Origin: Candidatus Methanoperedens sp.
GTDB lineage: Archaea > Halobacteriota > Methanosarcinia > Methanosarcinales > Methanoperedenaceae
DNA length: 49,001 nucleotides
Direction of reading: 5' to 3'
Assembly: GCA_026552855.1 (NCBI GenBank)
Contig: JAPMTX010000144.1
Location: 1 to 49,001, forward strand
Part shown: positions 27,452 through 36,466 of the stretch, piece by piece
How the letters are laid out: every line of letters starts with the position of its first letter
Position numbering within the stretch: position 1 is the stretch's first letter
Translations under genes and position numbers: made by a program
Notes under the pieces: generated by a model
Databases searched by the model: none
What the model was told of the DNA's origin: nothing
What the model saw: the letters and a program-made list of their open reading frames with translations, nothing else

Positions 27452-28843
27452 TCAACCCCTGATCTGCCCCCCTATCGCCCTGTCAAGCGCCCTCAGGAAC
27501 TCATCCTTCGCTTCCCTGGGTATGAAAGCCCCTGCCGCGATATCATGCCCTCCGCCCGTGCCTCCTACCGCCTTTGCAGCCTCACCTATCGCCTCTCCGA
27601 GGTTCAGCCCTCTCCTGACGAGGTCATAGTTCCCCCGCGACGAGACTTTCACCCCGCCGTCAGAATCCGCGAAAGCGATTATAGGAAGCTCCTTGTTATT
27701 CGCGAACGAAGAACACATGCCAGCCACTATGCCCACGATAGTTTCCCTGATCTTATTCCCCGAATCAAAGTACTGCAGGTTCTCCATCCTGACCAGTCCC
27801 TTCTCTTTTACGAGGTTCAGCCCTTCAACAAGGTTCTTTCTGTGGTCGTTGAGCAGGGCGCATGCCTCTTCAAAGCTGCCGCCCCGGTCGCCCATGCACA
27901 CCGCAAGCCCTATATCAGCATGGTCGTAGCGCGCCGTGGCGTTGAGCAGGGTGGAGTATTCAGACGCATCTCTTACCTCGGTGCCCTCGCGCTCGGATAA
28001 CAGCGTATAGACCTCGCCTACCAGCCTCTGGATGCTGGATGCCTGTATCCCGGCGCTGAGGCAGAACTGCATGAGGGCTGAGACTATCTGCTGTTTCTCG
28101 CCTGTTTCGAGATCTATCCACCGCCTCCACTTCTCCCCATGCTGGCGTATACCGATCTTTTTCAGGAATTCTATGCTTGCATCCTCGCTGCCTGTGATGC
28201 CGGGAAGGTACGGGTCAGAGGAATATTGCAGGAGCTTGAATATGGGTCGCGTCTGCTTCCCGAAGAGAAGGAGGTCTTTCTCATAGTGCAGCACCCCTTT
28301 CTTTACACCCTCTTCGAGTATGGATCTGTTAAGCCCGATGAGCTGCCCGTGCCTCACGTGCTGCAGGTCCCCGACAGCGCCCACGACAGCAAGGTCTGCA
28401 AGGTCTTCGTTACCGCCGAGCGCTCCTGCCATAAAATAAGTAGTGCCTGAGCCGCTTATCTCGGTGGCTCCGTTTATGCCGAAAAGATGCGGGTTCAGGT
28501 GGTACTCATGCTTTCCCCTGGGCTGGTGGTGGTCCGAGATGACGGCGTTTAGCTTTAAAGAGCGTATCGCGTCGATCATCCCGCTTCCAAGGTCTGTGAA
28601 CACTACAAGCTCAGGATTCTGGTCGGCTATCTCTGTTAGCGATTTCAGATCAAGCTGTTTGACAAAACGTATCCTGTACTCGAAGCCCGCCCTCTCCAGA
28701 GCTTTTCCCATGATGGCAGCTGATGTAAGACCATCTGCATCGATGTGCGACACCACGAGGGCAGAAGCATGCTTTTTAATGTAAGAGGCGCACTGCCTGG
28801 CGCTCGATAGCATACTGGCCGCTGAGGGCGATTGAAGCATCAT
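27452..28843 (-). CDS. RecJ-like DHH/DHHA1 phosphoesterase
   Basis: The 463-residue protein has DHH-family motifs in order: SHIDADGLTSAAI (motif I, residues about 34-46), VVFTDLGSGMID (motif II), VISDHHQP (motif III, the DHH itself) and GINGATEISGSGTTY (motif IV). A C-terminal DHHA1 domain has GGTGGGHDIAAGAF. Archaeal RecJ-like proteins (GAN and relatives) degrade single-stranded DNA or RNA 5' or 3' ends and associate with the replicative GINS complex. It lies near RPA, RFC and RecQ genes. The start is ATG 28,843 or the ATG 3 bases on; no SD is visible. Confidence 0.92.
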   Translation of the reverse strand: MMLQSPSAASMLSSARQCASYIKKHASALVVSHIDADGLTSAAIMGKALERAGFEYRIRFVKQLDLKSLTEIADQNPELVVFTDLGSGMIDAIRSLKLNAVISDHHQPRGKHEYHLNPHLFGINGATEISGSGTTYFMAGALGGNEDLADLAVVGAVGDLQHVRHGQLIGLNRSILEEGVKKGVLHYEKDLLLFGKQTRPIFKLLQYSSDPYLPGITGSEDASIEFLKKIGIRQHGEKWRRWIDLETGEKQQIVSALMQFCLSAGIQASSIQRLVGEVYTLLSEREGTEVRDASEYSTLLNATARYDHADIGLAVCMGDRGGSFEEACALLNDHRKNLVEGLNLVKEKGLVRMENLQYFDSGNKIRETIVGIVAGMCSSFANNKELPIIAFADSDGGVKVSSRGNYDLVRRGLNLGEAIGEAAKAVGGTGGGHDIAAGAFIPREAKDEFLRALDRAIGGQIRG

Positions 28844-28949
28844 AACCGCTCTTCGTGTTTTTATTGGGTTAAATATACTTTGGTTGCAGCGTGAAAGTAT
28901 TACCTCAGCACTCCGGCTGCAATGAGAGCTACTGCGATAACCGGCTTCT

Positions 28950-29183
28950 TCATAGCAGGTCTTTCTTTTTCTCCTCGAACTCTTCTTTACTTATTTCTCC
29001 TCTTGCATACCTCTTCTTCAATATCTCAAGCGCGGATTCAGTCTCTCTTTTAGCCCCTCCGCCTTCCCACAGGTATCTGATGAGCAGAACAAGCCCGGCT
29101 ATCACCAGTATCCAGAATATAAGCCCGAGAATCCACATCCAGCCCATCATGCCGTAACCGTAGTCCATCATTCCGAATTGCAT
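28950..29183 (-). CDS. Small SHOCT-domain membrane protein
   Basis: The 77-residue protein has a Met/Gly-rich N terminus (MQFGMMDYGYGMMGW), one membrane helix (ILGLIFWILVIAGLVLLIRYL) and a C-terminal SHOCT domain (ALEILKKRYARGEISKEEFEEKKKDL). SHOCT units are short oligomerisation modules. A Met-rich N terminus could bind soft metals. A strong binding site (GCGGAGG) lies 7 bases before ATG 29,183. Confidence 0.88.
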   Translation of the reverse strand: MQFGMMDYGYGMMGWMWILGLIFWILVIAGLVLLIRYLWEGGGAKRETESALEILKKRYARGEISKEEFEEKKKDLL

Positions 29184-29339
29184 AATTAACCTCCGCTAAT
29201 AACAATTTATTTTCGGACTATAAAAAGATAGGGATGAGAGTTGAAAATTATCTGGATATCCGCCTTATAATCAGATGCTCACAAAAAGCATGGACTCTCA
29301 GGCAGGTCCAGGATGTCTGATAATTTCATCCTGAATTTT

Positions 29340-29498
29340 TTACTGTCCCACTAACTTCTCTATGTCAAATAGTGGTATATGGTATTCTTCGGATATATCA
29401 AGCTCAGCTCTTCTCAGGGCCTCATTCTCGTTTATACCCACATGCATGAGGTTTGTCTTTCTCTTCGAGATAGCTGTCAATACATCAAATATATCCAT
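29340..29498 (-). CDS. Small acidic protein, 52 residues
   Basis: A 52-codon frame starts at ATG 29,498 after a strong binding site (GAGGGGG about 8 bases upstream) and ends at 29,340. The protein begins MDIFDVLTAISKRKTNLMH and ends LFDIEKLVGQ, with an Asn/Glu-rich middle. It is mostly helical and soluble, with no family I know. The binding site and amino-acid composition argue for a real gene. Confidence 0.6.
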   Translation of the reverse strand: MDIFDVLTAISKRKTNLMHVGINENEALRRAELDISEEYHIPLFDIEKLVGQ

Positions 29499-29664
29499 TT
29501 TTTTATCCCCCTCTGTCAGATGACAATTGCATCAGCATGTATATTAAAGCTATTTGAAAATGAATAATCATTCAGGATTTGCCGCAGGAATGACAAGAAC
29601 ATTCTCTACACTATGAAGTACAGTTTAAATATAATACATTATGTTTATATATCCTACGCCCTTA

Positions 29665-29958
29665 TCATTTAATATTCGCCAGCAGCTCCAGCCCCTTCTC
29701 ATTAAGCCTGCACGCCTCCCCATCCACCTCTGCGTAGCACATCTTCACAAGGTAATCAAGCTGGAACTTCAACTGCTGCTCGGAAAGGGCAAGTTCTTTC
29801 ATAATTTCCTTCTTCGTCTTCCCGAAGGCTCCAATAGATTTTATTATCTTCCTCCGCAGCGGGTTCTCAAGTGTTTTGAACATCAACTGGTGGTCGTGCG
29901 GCGTCCGCGCCTCGCATGCCTCAGGTTCTTTCTGCACTGAATCGATCTCATCTTTCAT
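29665..29958 (-). CDS. Winged-helix DNA-binding protein
   Basis: The 97-residue protein has an ArsR/MarR-like winged helix: FKTLENPLRRKIIKSIG, then TKKEIMKELALSEQQLKFQLDYLVKMCYAEV, and a wing with EKGLELLANIK at the end. The ATG at 29,958 (after GGGTTGAG) is used; a TTG at 29,967 is an alternative and would overlap the metallophosphoesterase stop. It is the last gene of the RPA-led operon. Confidence 0.8.
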   Translation of the reverse strand: MKDEIDSVQKEPEACEARTPHDHQLMFKTLENPLRRKIIKSIGAFGKTKKEIMKELALSEQQLKFQLDYLVKMCYAEVDGEACRLNEKGLELLANIK

Positions 29959-29963
29959 ATATC

Positions 29964-30782
29964 TCAACCCTTTAATAATTTATTTCTATTCTTATACCTT
30001 TTACGCACCCTCGTAATCCCAAGCTTCTTTATCCCACCAATAGTCCCCAGGTCAGTCCCATCAAGCAGGAACGCTCTGGCTTTCTCAAGCTCGACAGCAT
30101 GGTTTGCGAACACAGGTCCAAGCAGCTCCTCGTGCACGGATTCATTAAATGGAATCCCGCCGCTTAATTCATTGAACGCAGGCATTATTATGACCTCAGG
30201 GTCCACCCATTCTATATTACCGTAGTGTTCCCTTATGGCTTTCTCGATGAAACGCGTGCGTATCCACACAGGTTCTGAAAAGGAGTGACCCAGGGGATCC
30301 GTGAACCTAATAGCCGGATGGTTATGCGACATGACGACATACGAAACTGAGAGCAGCTCTGCATTCGGCCAGGTATGACCGTGGAAATAGCCCACGCCGT
30401 CAAATACAAAGCCCCTCATATCGCGAACCGCTACGTTCCCGGGAGCAAGGTATTCTATATCGCCGTCGTGGTTTCCGGGCACGATATCAACAGGCGCTGC
30501 GGCTGCCAGTTCCTTAAGGAAATCCGGGACTTCCCGTTTTTCCTGCCACGATGTCCTGGGCACGTTATGCTTGATGTCGCCAAGAAGCACTATCCTCTCC
30601 GGTTTTATTTTCTCTATATACCCGCGGATGCGCTTCTTTCGTTTCTCTATCTGGCTCGGGATGCTGATCCCGCTTGAGTAAAGGTCCCACTCGATGCCAA
30701 GATGGATGTCCGCAAGCACAAGCGTCCTGGCTGAGTTCTCAACGACCAGTGCAGGCTCGTTCAACAAAGGGTTTAATATCAT
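29964..30782 (-). CDS. Calcineurin-like metallophosphoesterase
   Basis: The 272-residue protein shows the two-metal phosphoesterase motifs in order: LADIHLG, LLGDIKHN, VPGNHDGD, MSHNHP (residues about 150) and GYFHGHTWPN just before it. The N-terminal DIHLG and the length match the archaeal COG1407 group. Members act on phosphate esters or nucleic acids. The gene follows the RPA genes on the minus strand with 45 bases between, suggesting a nuclease or phosphatase role in replication or repair; that is inference. Confidence 0.88.
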   Translation of the reverse strand: MILNPLLNEPALVVENSARTLVLADIHLGIEWDLYSSGISIPSQIEKRKKRIRGYIEKIKPERIVLLGDIKHNVPRTSWQEKREVPDFLKELAAAAPVDIVPGNHDGDIEYLAPGNVAVRDMRGFVFDGVGYFHGHTWPNAELLSVSYVVMSHNHPAIRFTDPLGHSFSEPVWIRTRFIEKAIREHYGNIEWVDPEVIIMPAFNELSGGIPFNESVHEELLGPVFANHAVELEKARAFLLDGTDLGTIGGIKKLGITRVRKRYKNRNKLLKG

Positions 30783-30827
30783 TAACTGCCGCCCCGGTTA
30801 ACGCGGCATGCACCTTCGCAAAACATA

Positions 30828-31793
30828 TCAGACTTTCCGCAGCACCCCTATTTTCGGCTCATAGCACCTGCCCTCTGCCATGAGCTCTTTGATACTCTCT
30901 TCTGTGGATTCGGCATCGATACCGCTTGATACAGCAGCCTCTATCACCATGGAGTAAGATGTACCCTTACCCGTGTCCAGCCTTTCGATTATACCGGCAA
31001 GCACCTCTTTTGGCTCTATCTTAGCGGGAGCCTCAGGTATGTCCGGTACATTCTCCGATATACCCGGTATATTCTGCGGTTCTGTCACAACCTCTTTTAA
31101 TTCCTCTGCTTTTTGTTTTTCAACCTGCTGTTCAGGAGCGCCGGTTTTAACCCTCTCAGATAAAACCGTTTCTACGGCGCGGATTAACTCCCTTTTAAGC
31201 TCGGCAATGACCTTATCGAGGTTCTTGTAATGGCTTATAGCCCTCACCATTCCGTCTGCAAGTACGGCATTTGTACCCTTCCTGAGCAGATAATCCTTCA
31301 ACTCATTTCCCGACAGACCTGAGCTTAGCGCATCCTCCATGACCCTTATGCGCTCAAGCGTCCTCTCAGCCGTATCAAGCACCCACCTGTCCCTTAGTTT
31401 CTCATCTGCATAGTTTATCTCTTCAGGTCGGATGGATGTATACACGCTCCCTTCCTCTGGCTCATATTTTCTTGCCTTGCCCACGACCGCAACGTATGCG
31501 GGCACGCTCAGTTCGGATAAAAAGATAGCAGCCTCTGGCTGGTACTGCCCTGCATATACTGTGAATACACCTGTCGGGTCAGCTATGCGCGCCCTCCAGA
31601 GATTGTTCTCGGCGCCTATGTTCTCGATCTCGGTAACCACGCCGACGATAAAGAGGCGGTTGCACTTTACGCCCGTGGGTGTGATGATGTAGTTCGGCGC
31701 TCTCTCATCGCCTTCGCTGTAGTACAGGTTCGACCTGTTGAATTCATACGCAAAAATACGCCATGCAACTTCCCTGTCGATTATGTTTTCCAC
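30828..31793 (-). CDS. RPA-associated protein (COG3390 type)
   Basis: The 321-residue protein has an N-terminal OB-fold-like region (NRLFIVGVVTEIENIG and WRARIADPTGVFTVYAG), a middle helical part, a Pro/Glu-rich linker (about 215-250) and a C-terminal winged-helix segment (GTSYSMVIEAAVSSG ... IKELMAEGRCYEPKIG). This is the archaeal RPA partner encoded beside RPA41-type genes; it joins RPA in single-stranded DNA binding. It overlaps its upstream neighbour by 13 bases. Confidence 0.88.
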   Translation of the reverse strand: MENIIDREVAWRIFAYEFNRSNLYYSEGDERAPNYIITPTGVKCNRLFIVGVVTEIENIGAENNLWRARIADPTGVFTVYAGQYQPEAAIFLSELSVPAYVAVVGKARKYEPEEGSVYTSIRPEEINYADEKLRDRWVLDTAERTLERIRVMEDALSSGLSGNELKDYLLRKGTNAVLADGMVRAISHYKNLDKVIAELKRELIRAVETVLSERVKTGAPEQQVEKQKAEELKEVVTEPQNIPGISENVPDIPEAPAKIEPKEVLAGIIERLDTGKGTSYSMVIEAAVSSGIDAESTEESIKELMAEGRCYEPKIGVLRKV

Positions 31794-33052
31794 GGCATCC
31801 TCCCGAGCAGCTCTCTTGCCCTGTCTTTAGTAGTGTCAGGGGTCTCGGATACATCGGCTGCTACAAGGCTAACGCCGAACTCACTTCTTGACATGTTGCC
31901 TCTCACGGTCAGCATTTTCCCGAGCAGCTTCTTTTTAATCTCTTCTTCTACAGCATTCTGGGACATCGCCGCCTTTCCAATCTTAAGCGCCTCCTCGATC
32001 GTAAAGCCGCATATCTTCTGCGTGAGCCCGGCATCAAGGACAAGCGTTAAGGAGCCGGTACCATCGTCTATAACTGCTTTGATCCGCATGTCCATCCTCT
32101 CGCTCACTTTCCCATGTACGCGGCATATGCCTTTCTGGATGACCCTGGAGCATTCAGGGCAGCGGGCTATCAATCCCGAGCCCGGTCTGATAGAGAGGAT
32201 ATTCCCTTCTATTACTATATCGAAGGCTCCTTCTTTTTCGATAATGTCCCCTATCATGACCCTCTGCTGCTCTTTAAACTGGATTTTCTTATCAAGTTTT
32301 GTTACTGTACTGTTCTCATTTATATGCAGAGTGGGAACGCCGCGGAACGAGCGCACGTATGTGTTCTTTACTTCAACCGTATTTCCCGCCGCAAGTTCAG
32401 ACAGTACCACCCAGGAAGTAAAAGGAACTTTGGTATTATCATCTGCACCTATGCCGCTCAGTATCTTCTTGCCGCCGTCTTTTGTCTGGATCTCCCTGGA
32501 TTCGATGCTCAAAATTGTGAACACGGTCTGAACGTTTATCTCCCCGTCCCTTATCTCTGAGAGTTTTTTCTGCATGCTCTCCTGGGGTATTGCAATGCCT
32601 GTACTGAGTTTGGTGACCTTTGATTTATTCCCGATATTCACCTCGGGTCTATCCTGCCAGTTCCTCACATAAGCCTGTTTGATGTTTACAGTGTCCCCGG
32701 CATTCAGGCTGAAATCCTGCCATGCAGTAAAATTCCTTGCAGCGGTCTCATCCCTTATAACTCCTGAAAAGATTATCTTTTCCATGTTTTTTACATTTAT
32801 CGTTTTCCTGGTAACCTCAAGAACCTGTGCGCTCACTTCAATATTCCGGTCCCCTATCTGGATATCCCTCAGCTTCCGTACTATGCTTTTTTCTGCCCCG
32901 CCGTATTTCTTGATCAGGCTGCGCTTAGCCTCTTCTATGGGAACCCTGTATTCAAGCAGTTTTTTTAAGTCCGCTATAATGCTGTTGTCATCTATTTCGT
33001 TATCAAGCGCCCTTTTTATTTCTTCGATATGGGGCGCAAATTCTCCTTCCAT
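31781..33052 (-). CDS. rpa: Replication protein A, large subunit type
   Basis: The 423-residue protein binds single-stranded DNA. An N-terminal helical region is followed by repeated OB folds recognisable by KINVKNMEKIIFSG-type and GTGSLTLVLD-type strands: about residues 70-160, 170-270 and 280-400. A zinc finger lies in ARCPECSRVIQKGICRVH (about 297-314), as in RPA41. It heads an operon with the COG3390-type gene, metallophosphoesterase and winged-helix gene. The start ATG 33,052 gives MEGEFAPHIEE. Confidence 0.92.
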   Translation of the reverse strand: MEGEFAPHIEEIKRALDNEIDDNSIIADLKKLLEYRVPIEEAKRSLIKKYGGAEKSIVRKLRDIQIGDRNIEVSAQVLEVTRKTINVKNMEKIIFSGVIRDETAARNFTAWQDFSLNAGDTVNIKQAYVRNWQDRPEVNIGNKSKVTKLSTGIAIPQESMQKKLSEIRDGEINVQTVFTILSIESREIQTKDGGKKILSGIGADDNTKVPFTSWVVLSELAAGNTVEVKNTYVRSFRGVPTLHINENSTVTKLDKKIQFKEQQRVMIGDIIEKEGAFDIVIEGNILSIRPGSGLIARCPECSRVIQKGICRVHGKVSERMDMRIKAVIDDGTGSLTLVLDAGLTQKICGFTIEEALKIGKAAMSQNAVEEEIKKKLLGKMLTVRGNMSRSEFGVSLVAADVSETPDTTKDRARELLGRMPWKT

Positions 33053-33182
33053 AATGCCTCCATGCGACCACTGGAATAGGAGCTATATGGTACTGAGGGA
33101 TAAAAAAACCATCGGATTACAGACGGCTTTGGATGATGTTTCTGTCTTGATTCTTGCCTCCTGTATAGTCATCCTAATCTCT

Positions 33183-33359
33183 TTAACATCTTTTCCTTCC
33201 GCGGAATAAGCCGGGATAACATCTGAGCGGCTTAAATCTGTTCGGGTTTTCTTTTATTCTTAAAATCAGTTCCTTGAGTCGTTCTTTATCTGATTTATTA
33301 AGCTTTTTTAAGTCCTTCTCAAAGAGCTGATGAGCTTTTAATACCCAAAACATATGCAT
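33183..33359 (-). pseudogene. Truncated RelE-type toxin
   Basis: The 58-codon frame starts at ATG 33,359, overlapping the antitoxin stop, and follows the RelE pattern: FWVLKAHQLFEKDLKKLNKS, RLKELILRIKENPNRFKPLR, then YPGLFRGRK, after which it stops. The catalytic C-terminal strand of the family (the segment with Arg and Tyr after the VRV motif) is missing. The sequence beyond the stop is open in a shifted frame but does not obviously supply it. It is likely a decayed toxin. Confidence 0.6.
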
Positions 33360-33523
33360 CATTCGATGAGTTCAAGAATCTTTTTCTCGTCCAGTCCCGC
33401 TACTTTTCCGCTCTCTATATCATTGAACCTTGATGAAACCTCTCTCATAAATTCAGGATCGGTTATTATCTCAAGCTCATCCAGCTTATCCTCTATTTCA
33501 TCAATAAGACAATTATAAGTCAT
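33359..33523 (-). CDS. Antitoxin of decayed RelE-type pair
   Basis: A 54-residue frame starts at ATG 33,523 after CAGGAGCGG and ends with a TGA overlapping the toxin ATG. Protein: MTYNCLIDEIEDKLDELEI at the start, VAGLDEKKILELIE at the end. Size, acidity and ATGA-type overlap are typical of RelB-like antitoxins. It looks intact although the toxin does not. Confidence 0.6.
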   Translation of the reverse strand: MTYNCLIDEIEDKLDELEIITDPEFMREVSSRFNDIESGKVAGLDEKKILELIE

Positions 33524-33540
33524 TACCGCTCCTGACTCTG

Positions 33541-34317
33541 CTATTTACTCAAATCCACGACCTCGTAATTCAATCCCTCCTCCTCAAGCCGGTTAAGAAG
33601 AGTAGGGACCTCCTCGTCCACAGAGACCACAAGCGATGAGAGACCGTGGAATGCCGCCTCAACAACGGATTCCCTGGCGCCGAAGAGAATATTGGGCTCC
33701 ACATCTACCTTCCGCAGGGCTATCAGCGCCTCAACGCCTATCGCCGCTATATAAGGTTTACCCCTGGAATATCTCTTAAGCATCCCGTAATCCACCCCGC
33801 GGGAGCCGCCCCTCTCCACCCTGGGCACTTTGCAGATGGTTATGCTGACTTCGGGCAGACCTATCATTCCCCGTAAATCTGTCACCCCGACGTCCTCCCC
33901 TTCCCCTGCTCCCGATATCGTTATACCTGTGACTTCCCCCTCCTCAGGGCTTGCGTACAGCAGCCCGTTGTCCATCCGCAGGGAGACCTTCTGTCCTTTA
34001 TCAAACCTCTCTCTCGCTATTGCTGTCGCAACCGAGACGTGGCTCACGATATCCTCCATGACGAACCGCGCGTACTTTTTCAATTCCATTGCGTGCTCAA
34101 GCACCCACTCAACCCCTTTTTTTGTAACGCGGTAGCGGACGCGCCCGTCCGAGAACAGGTATCCTTCCGAGACGAGATCCTTGATATATTCAGAAACTGC
34201 CTGAGGGGTTATGCCTATCCTGTCTGCTATCTCTTTCTGCCTTACGTCGGGCTGGTGCGCGGCAATCTCAACAAGTATCTGGAAACTGGTGCTTTCTTTT
34301 TTGCTCCGCAAAATCAT
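33541..34317 (-). CDS. Winged-helix regulator with C-terminal effector domain
   Basis: The 258-residue protein starts with a helix-turn-helix (QKEIADRIGITPQAVSEYIKDLVSEGYLF) and a wing. A long C-terminal domain (from about residue 90) has alternating strands and helices, including ITISGAGEGEDVGVTDLRG and GKPYIAAIGVEALIAL. It resembles the archaeal DUF7839-type regulators. The gene overlaps its upstream partner by 4 bases (ATGA), so the two are translationally coupled. Confidence 0.75.
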   Translation of the reverse strand: MILRSKKESTSFQILVEIAAHQPDVRQKEIADRIGITPQAVSEYIKDLVSEGYLFSDGRVRYRVTKKGVEWVLEHAMELKKYARFVMEDIVSHVSVATAIARERFDKGQKVSLRMDNGLLYASPEEGEVTGITISGAGEGEDVGVTDLRGMIGLPEVSITICKVPRVERGGSRGVDYGMLKRYSRGKPYIAAIGVEALIALRKVDVEPNILFGARESVVEAAFHGLSSLVVSVDEEVPTLLNRLEEEGLNYEVVDLSK

Positions 34318-34832
34318 TCGGTCTCTCCGACCATCTCGATCCTCTGCCCTTTTACAGTCAGGACCGGCGACCGCTTTGCCACGCCCCTGATAAACATTAT
34401 GCTCTTATCCACTACCCGCTGGAGACCGTTCATCGACTGGTTGCCTTCCACGACCTCTTTCTCGATCACATCAAGATATCCTCTTATCTCGCTGTCGCTC
34501 TTGAAAGTTATCATGATCAGGTCGCTTAAGTCCTCGACAGAGCACTGGAAGTTGACAGCCACCCTGGAATACGACGAATGGTACTCTTTCTCAGGCTTCA
34601 TACCGGGCTGCGGCATCCGCCATTTGCTCTCCACCATTCCGCTCTTTTTCAAAACATCAAGGCTCTCTGCTACCTTGACCCCTACTTCTTTCTCTAATTC
34701 CTCTTCGGTTTTCCAGTCTTTTTGCAGCGCATCGAAGACTTTTTTATGAACCTCGGAGCCAAATGCACGGAGGAGCGGGACGATATCCGAGGGTTCGTTG
34801 ATAATACGAGTTCTTTTTCCCATGAACGACAT
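34314..34832 (-). CDS. ArsR-family-like transcriptional regulator
   Basis: The protein of about 172 residues has an N-terminal winged helix (LLRAFGSEVHKKVFDALQKDWKTEEELEKEVGVK ... VLKKSGMVESKWRM) and a C-terminal beta-rich half. Family members in methanogens sit directly ahead of the regulator described above. The start is GTG 34,835 or the ATG 34,832; the ATG is used here. No strong binding site is visible. Confidence 0.7.
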   Translation of the reverse strand: MSFMGKRTRIINEPSDIVPLLRAFGSEVHKKVFDALQKDWKTEEELEKEVGVKVAESLDVLKKSGMVESKWRMPQPGMKPEKEYHSSYSRVAVNFQCSVEDLSDLIMITFKSDSEIRGYLDVIEKEVVEGNQSMNGLQRVVDKSIMFIRGVAKRSPVLTVKGQRIEMVGETE

Positions 34833-34924
34833 CACTCACTTAACAGGTTATCTCTCTATTCAAGACTGTATATTGTTCTCTAAAAGGATAAACGTTTTGA
34901 ACAAAAAGGCAGAAACCAATATAA

Positions 34925-35422
34925 TTAAGCAAATATATTTGTTCCGGCAACCATCAGTACTGTTACTATTATACCTGCCATTATAACCCCTGCGAATATA
35001 GCAAGAAAAGCATTCCTGAACTTAAAGCCAAAAACGAAAGCTGCAGCACAGCCTGTCCATGCGCCCGTGGCGGGCAGTGGTATGCCCACGAATATAGCGA
35101 GACCGATGGAACCGTATTTTTCGAATTCCGCGCTGTGCTTATGATAAGTCCTATTGAAAAGCCATGTGAAGAACCTGTCCCATATTTTCCAGCGCCGCAG
35201 GAAATTCGATACAGGTTCAAGGAACAGAAGAAGGGGTATAACTGGCAGCATATTGCCAATAACCGATAGAGCGAAAGCAGTCAGAGGGTCATACCCGTAT
35301 TTCAGCATTGCCATGGGTATGGAACCCCGCAGCTCTGCAATTGGGATTGCTGCTACCGCGACCACAGCAAGCCAGGGCGGAACCGAGCCGAGGGTCTCTA
35401 CAAGCGTTGCTTCGAGTGTCAT
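34925..35422 (-). CDS. COG2426-type small membrane protein (putative small multidrug exporter)
   Basis: The 165-residue integral membrane protein has four to five hydrophobic segments and the signature AAIPIAELRGSIPMAMLKYG at residues 24-43, diagnostic of the COG2426 group. FVGIPLPATGAWTGCAAAFVFG is the second signature. Function is uncertain despite the label. It overlaps the start of its upstream neighbour rfcS end by 4 bases, so it is expressed with the replication clamp loader. Confidence 0.88.
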   Translation of the reverse strand: MTLEATLVETLGSVPPWLAVVAVAAIPIAELRGSIPMAMLKYGYDPLTAFALSVIGNMLPVIPLLLFLEPVSNFLRRWKIWDRFFTWLFNRTYHKHSAEFEKYGSIGLAIFVGIPLPATGAWTGCAAAFVFGFKFRNAFLAIFAGVIMAGIIVTVLMVAGTNIFA

Positions 35423-36378
35423 CTCTTACCGCACAGTATGAAGTGGGCTATCAGAGCCTCAAGCTGGATGCGTTCGTTCGCACCCTCTGCCATCCTGAAA
35501 TCAGCCTCACCTATGCGGTCTATGAGATCAACTTTTAACCTGTCGGAGATTGTCATATCGAGCATGGCGCGGTATATCTGTCCTATGATGTCTTCCCCTG
35601 AAAGTCCCTGCTCTATCAGCAGGTAATCCAGTTTTGCCCTGGCTTTCATGAAATTACCCTCAAGAGCCAGTTTTATCAGTTCCACCACTTCTTCGGGCTT
35701 TGCAGTGGCAGTGGTCTTGTAAATAGCATCCATATTGACAGTCTTGTTCAGCATCGCAGCAGCCTGCAGGGCATTGATGGCGCGCCTCATGTCCCCGGCT
35801 GCGACGTAGCGTATAGCTTCCATGCCGTCCCCGGTGAGGTCCACACCCTCTGTCTTAGCGATGTGCTTTATTCTCTCCTCGACAGCCGCGCTTCCTATGG
35901 GCTTGAACCTGTAGACAGCGCATCTTGACTGTATGGGCTCGATTATCTTTGAGGAATAGTTGCACGAGAGGATGAAGCGGCATGAGCTTGTGTATTTTTC
36001 CATAGTCCGCCGCAGCGCAGATTGTGCGTCCGAGGTAAGCGCATCAGCCTCGTCCAGGAATATTATCTTGAATTCTGCCTCGCCCAGCGGCGCTGTCCTG
36101 GCAAAGTTCTTTATTTTGTTCCTGACAACGTCTATGCCGCGCTCATCGCTGGCGTTCAGCTCAGTGAAGTTATTAGCCCACGATTCACCGAAAAGCTCCC
36201 GCGCCACGCAGATGGCTGCGGCTGTTTTACCCACGCCCGGAGGTCCTGAGAACAGGAGGTGCGGCAGGTTCCTTGACTGGACGTAGGATTTCAGGCGCTT
36301 TATGACCTCGTCCTGTCCAACGATGTCATCCAGTTTTTTCGGGCGGTATTTCTCGATCCAGATTTCTTCTTTGAGCAT
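35419..36378 (-). CDS. rfcS: Replication factor C small subunit
   Basis: The 319-residue AAA+ ATPase of the clamp loader has the Walker A GPPGVGKTAAAI (about residue 43), Walker B FLDEADALT, the arginine-finger SRC motif (IQSRCAVYRF) and a C-terminal helical collar. The N terminus WIEKYRPKKLDDIVGQDE is the family hallmark. No intein interrupts it. The ATG at 36,378 is preferred over an in-frame extension to 36,600 because a TATA box (TTAAATAATA, around 36,402-36,412) predicts a transcript starting within a few bases of it, i.e. leaderless. Confidence 0.96.
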   Translation of the reverse strand: MLKEEIWIEKYRPKKLDDIVGQDEVIKRLKSYVQSRNLPHLLFSGPPGVGKTAAAICVARELFGESWANNFTELNASDERGIDVVRNKIKNFARTAPLGEAEFKIIFLDEADALTSDAQSALRRTMEKYTSSCRFILSCNYSSKIIEPIQSRCAVYRFKPIGSAAVEERIKHIAKTEGVDLTGDGMEAIRYVAAGDMRRAINALQAAAMLNKTVNMDAIYKTTATAKPEEVVELIKLALEGNFMKARAKLDYLLIEQGLSGEDIIGQIYRAMLDMTISDRLKVDLIDRIGEADFRMAEGANERIQLEALIAHFILCGKR

Positions 36379-36466
36379 GTAAACCCTAATACGAAGCAAA
36401 CTATTATTTAAGTTTCCCTGAGTATATCTGGTTTTTATCTTGATATGCGTGTTTGTATAGATAAAT

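Noticed and set aside
33083-33182. Shifted reading frame beyond the toxin stop as a restored C terminus
   Set aside because: The +1 frame is open, but it does not show the RelE catalytic strand, so a simple single-base frameshift does not restore a full toxin.
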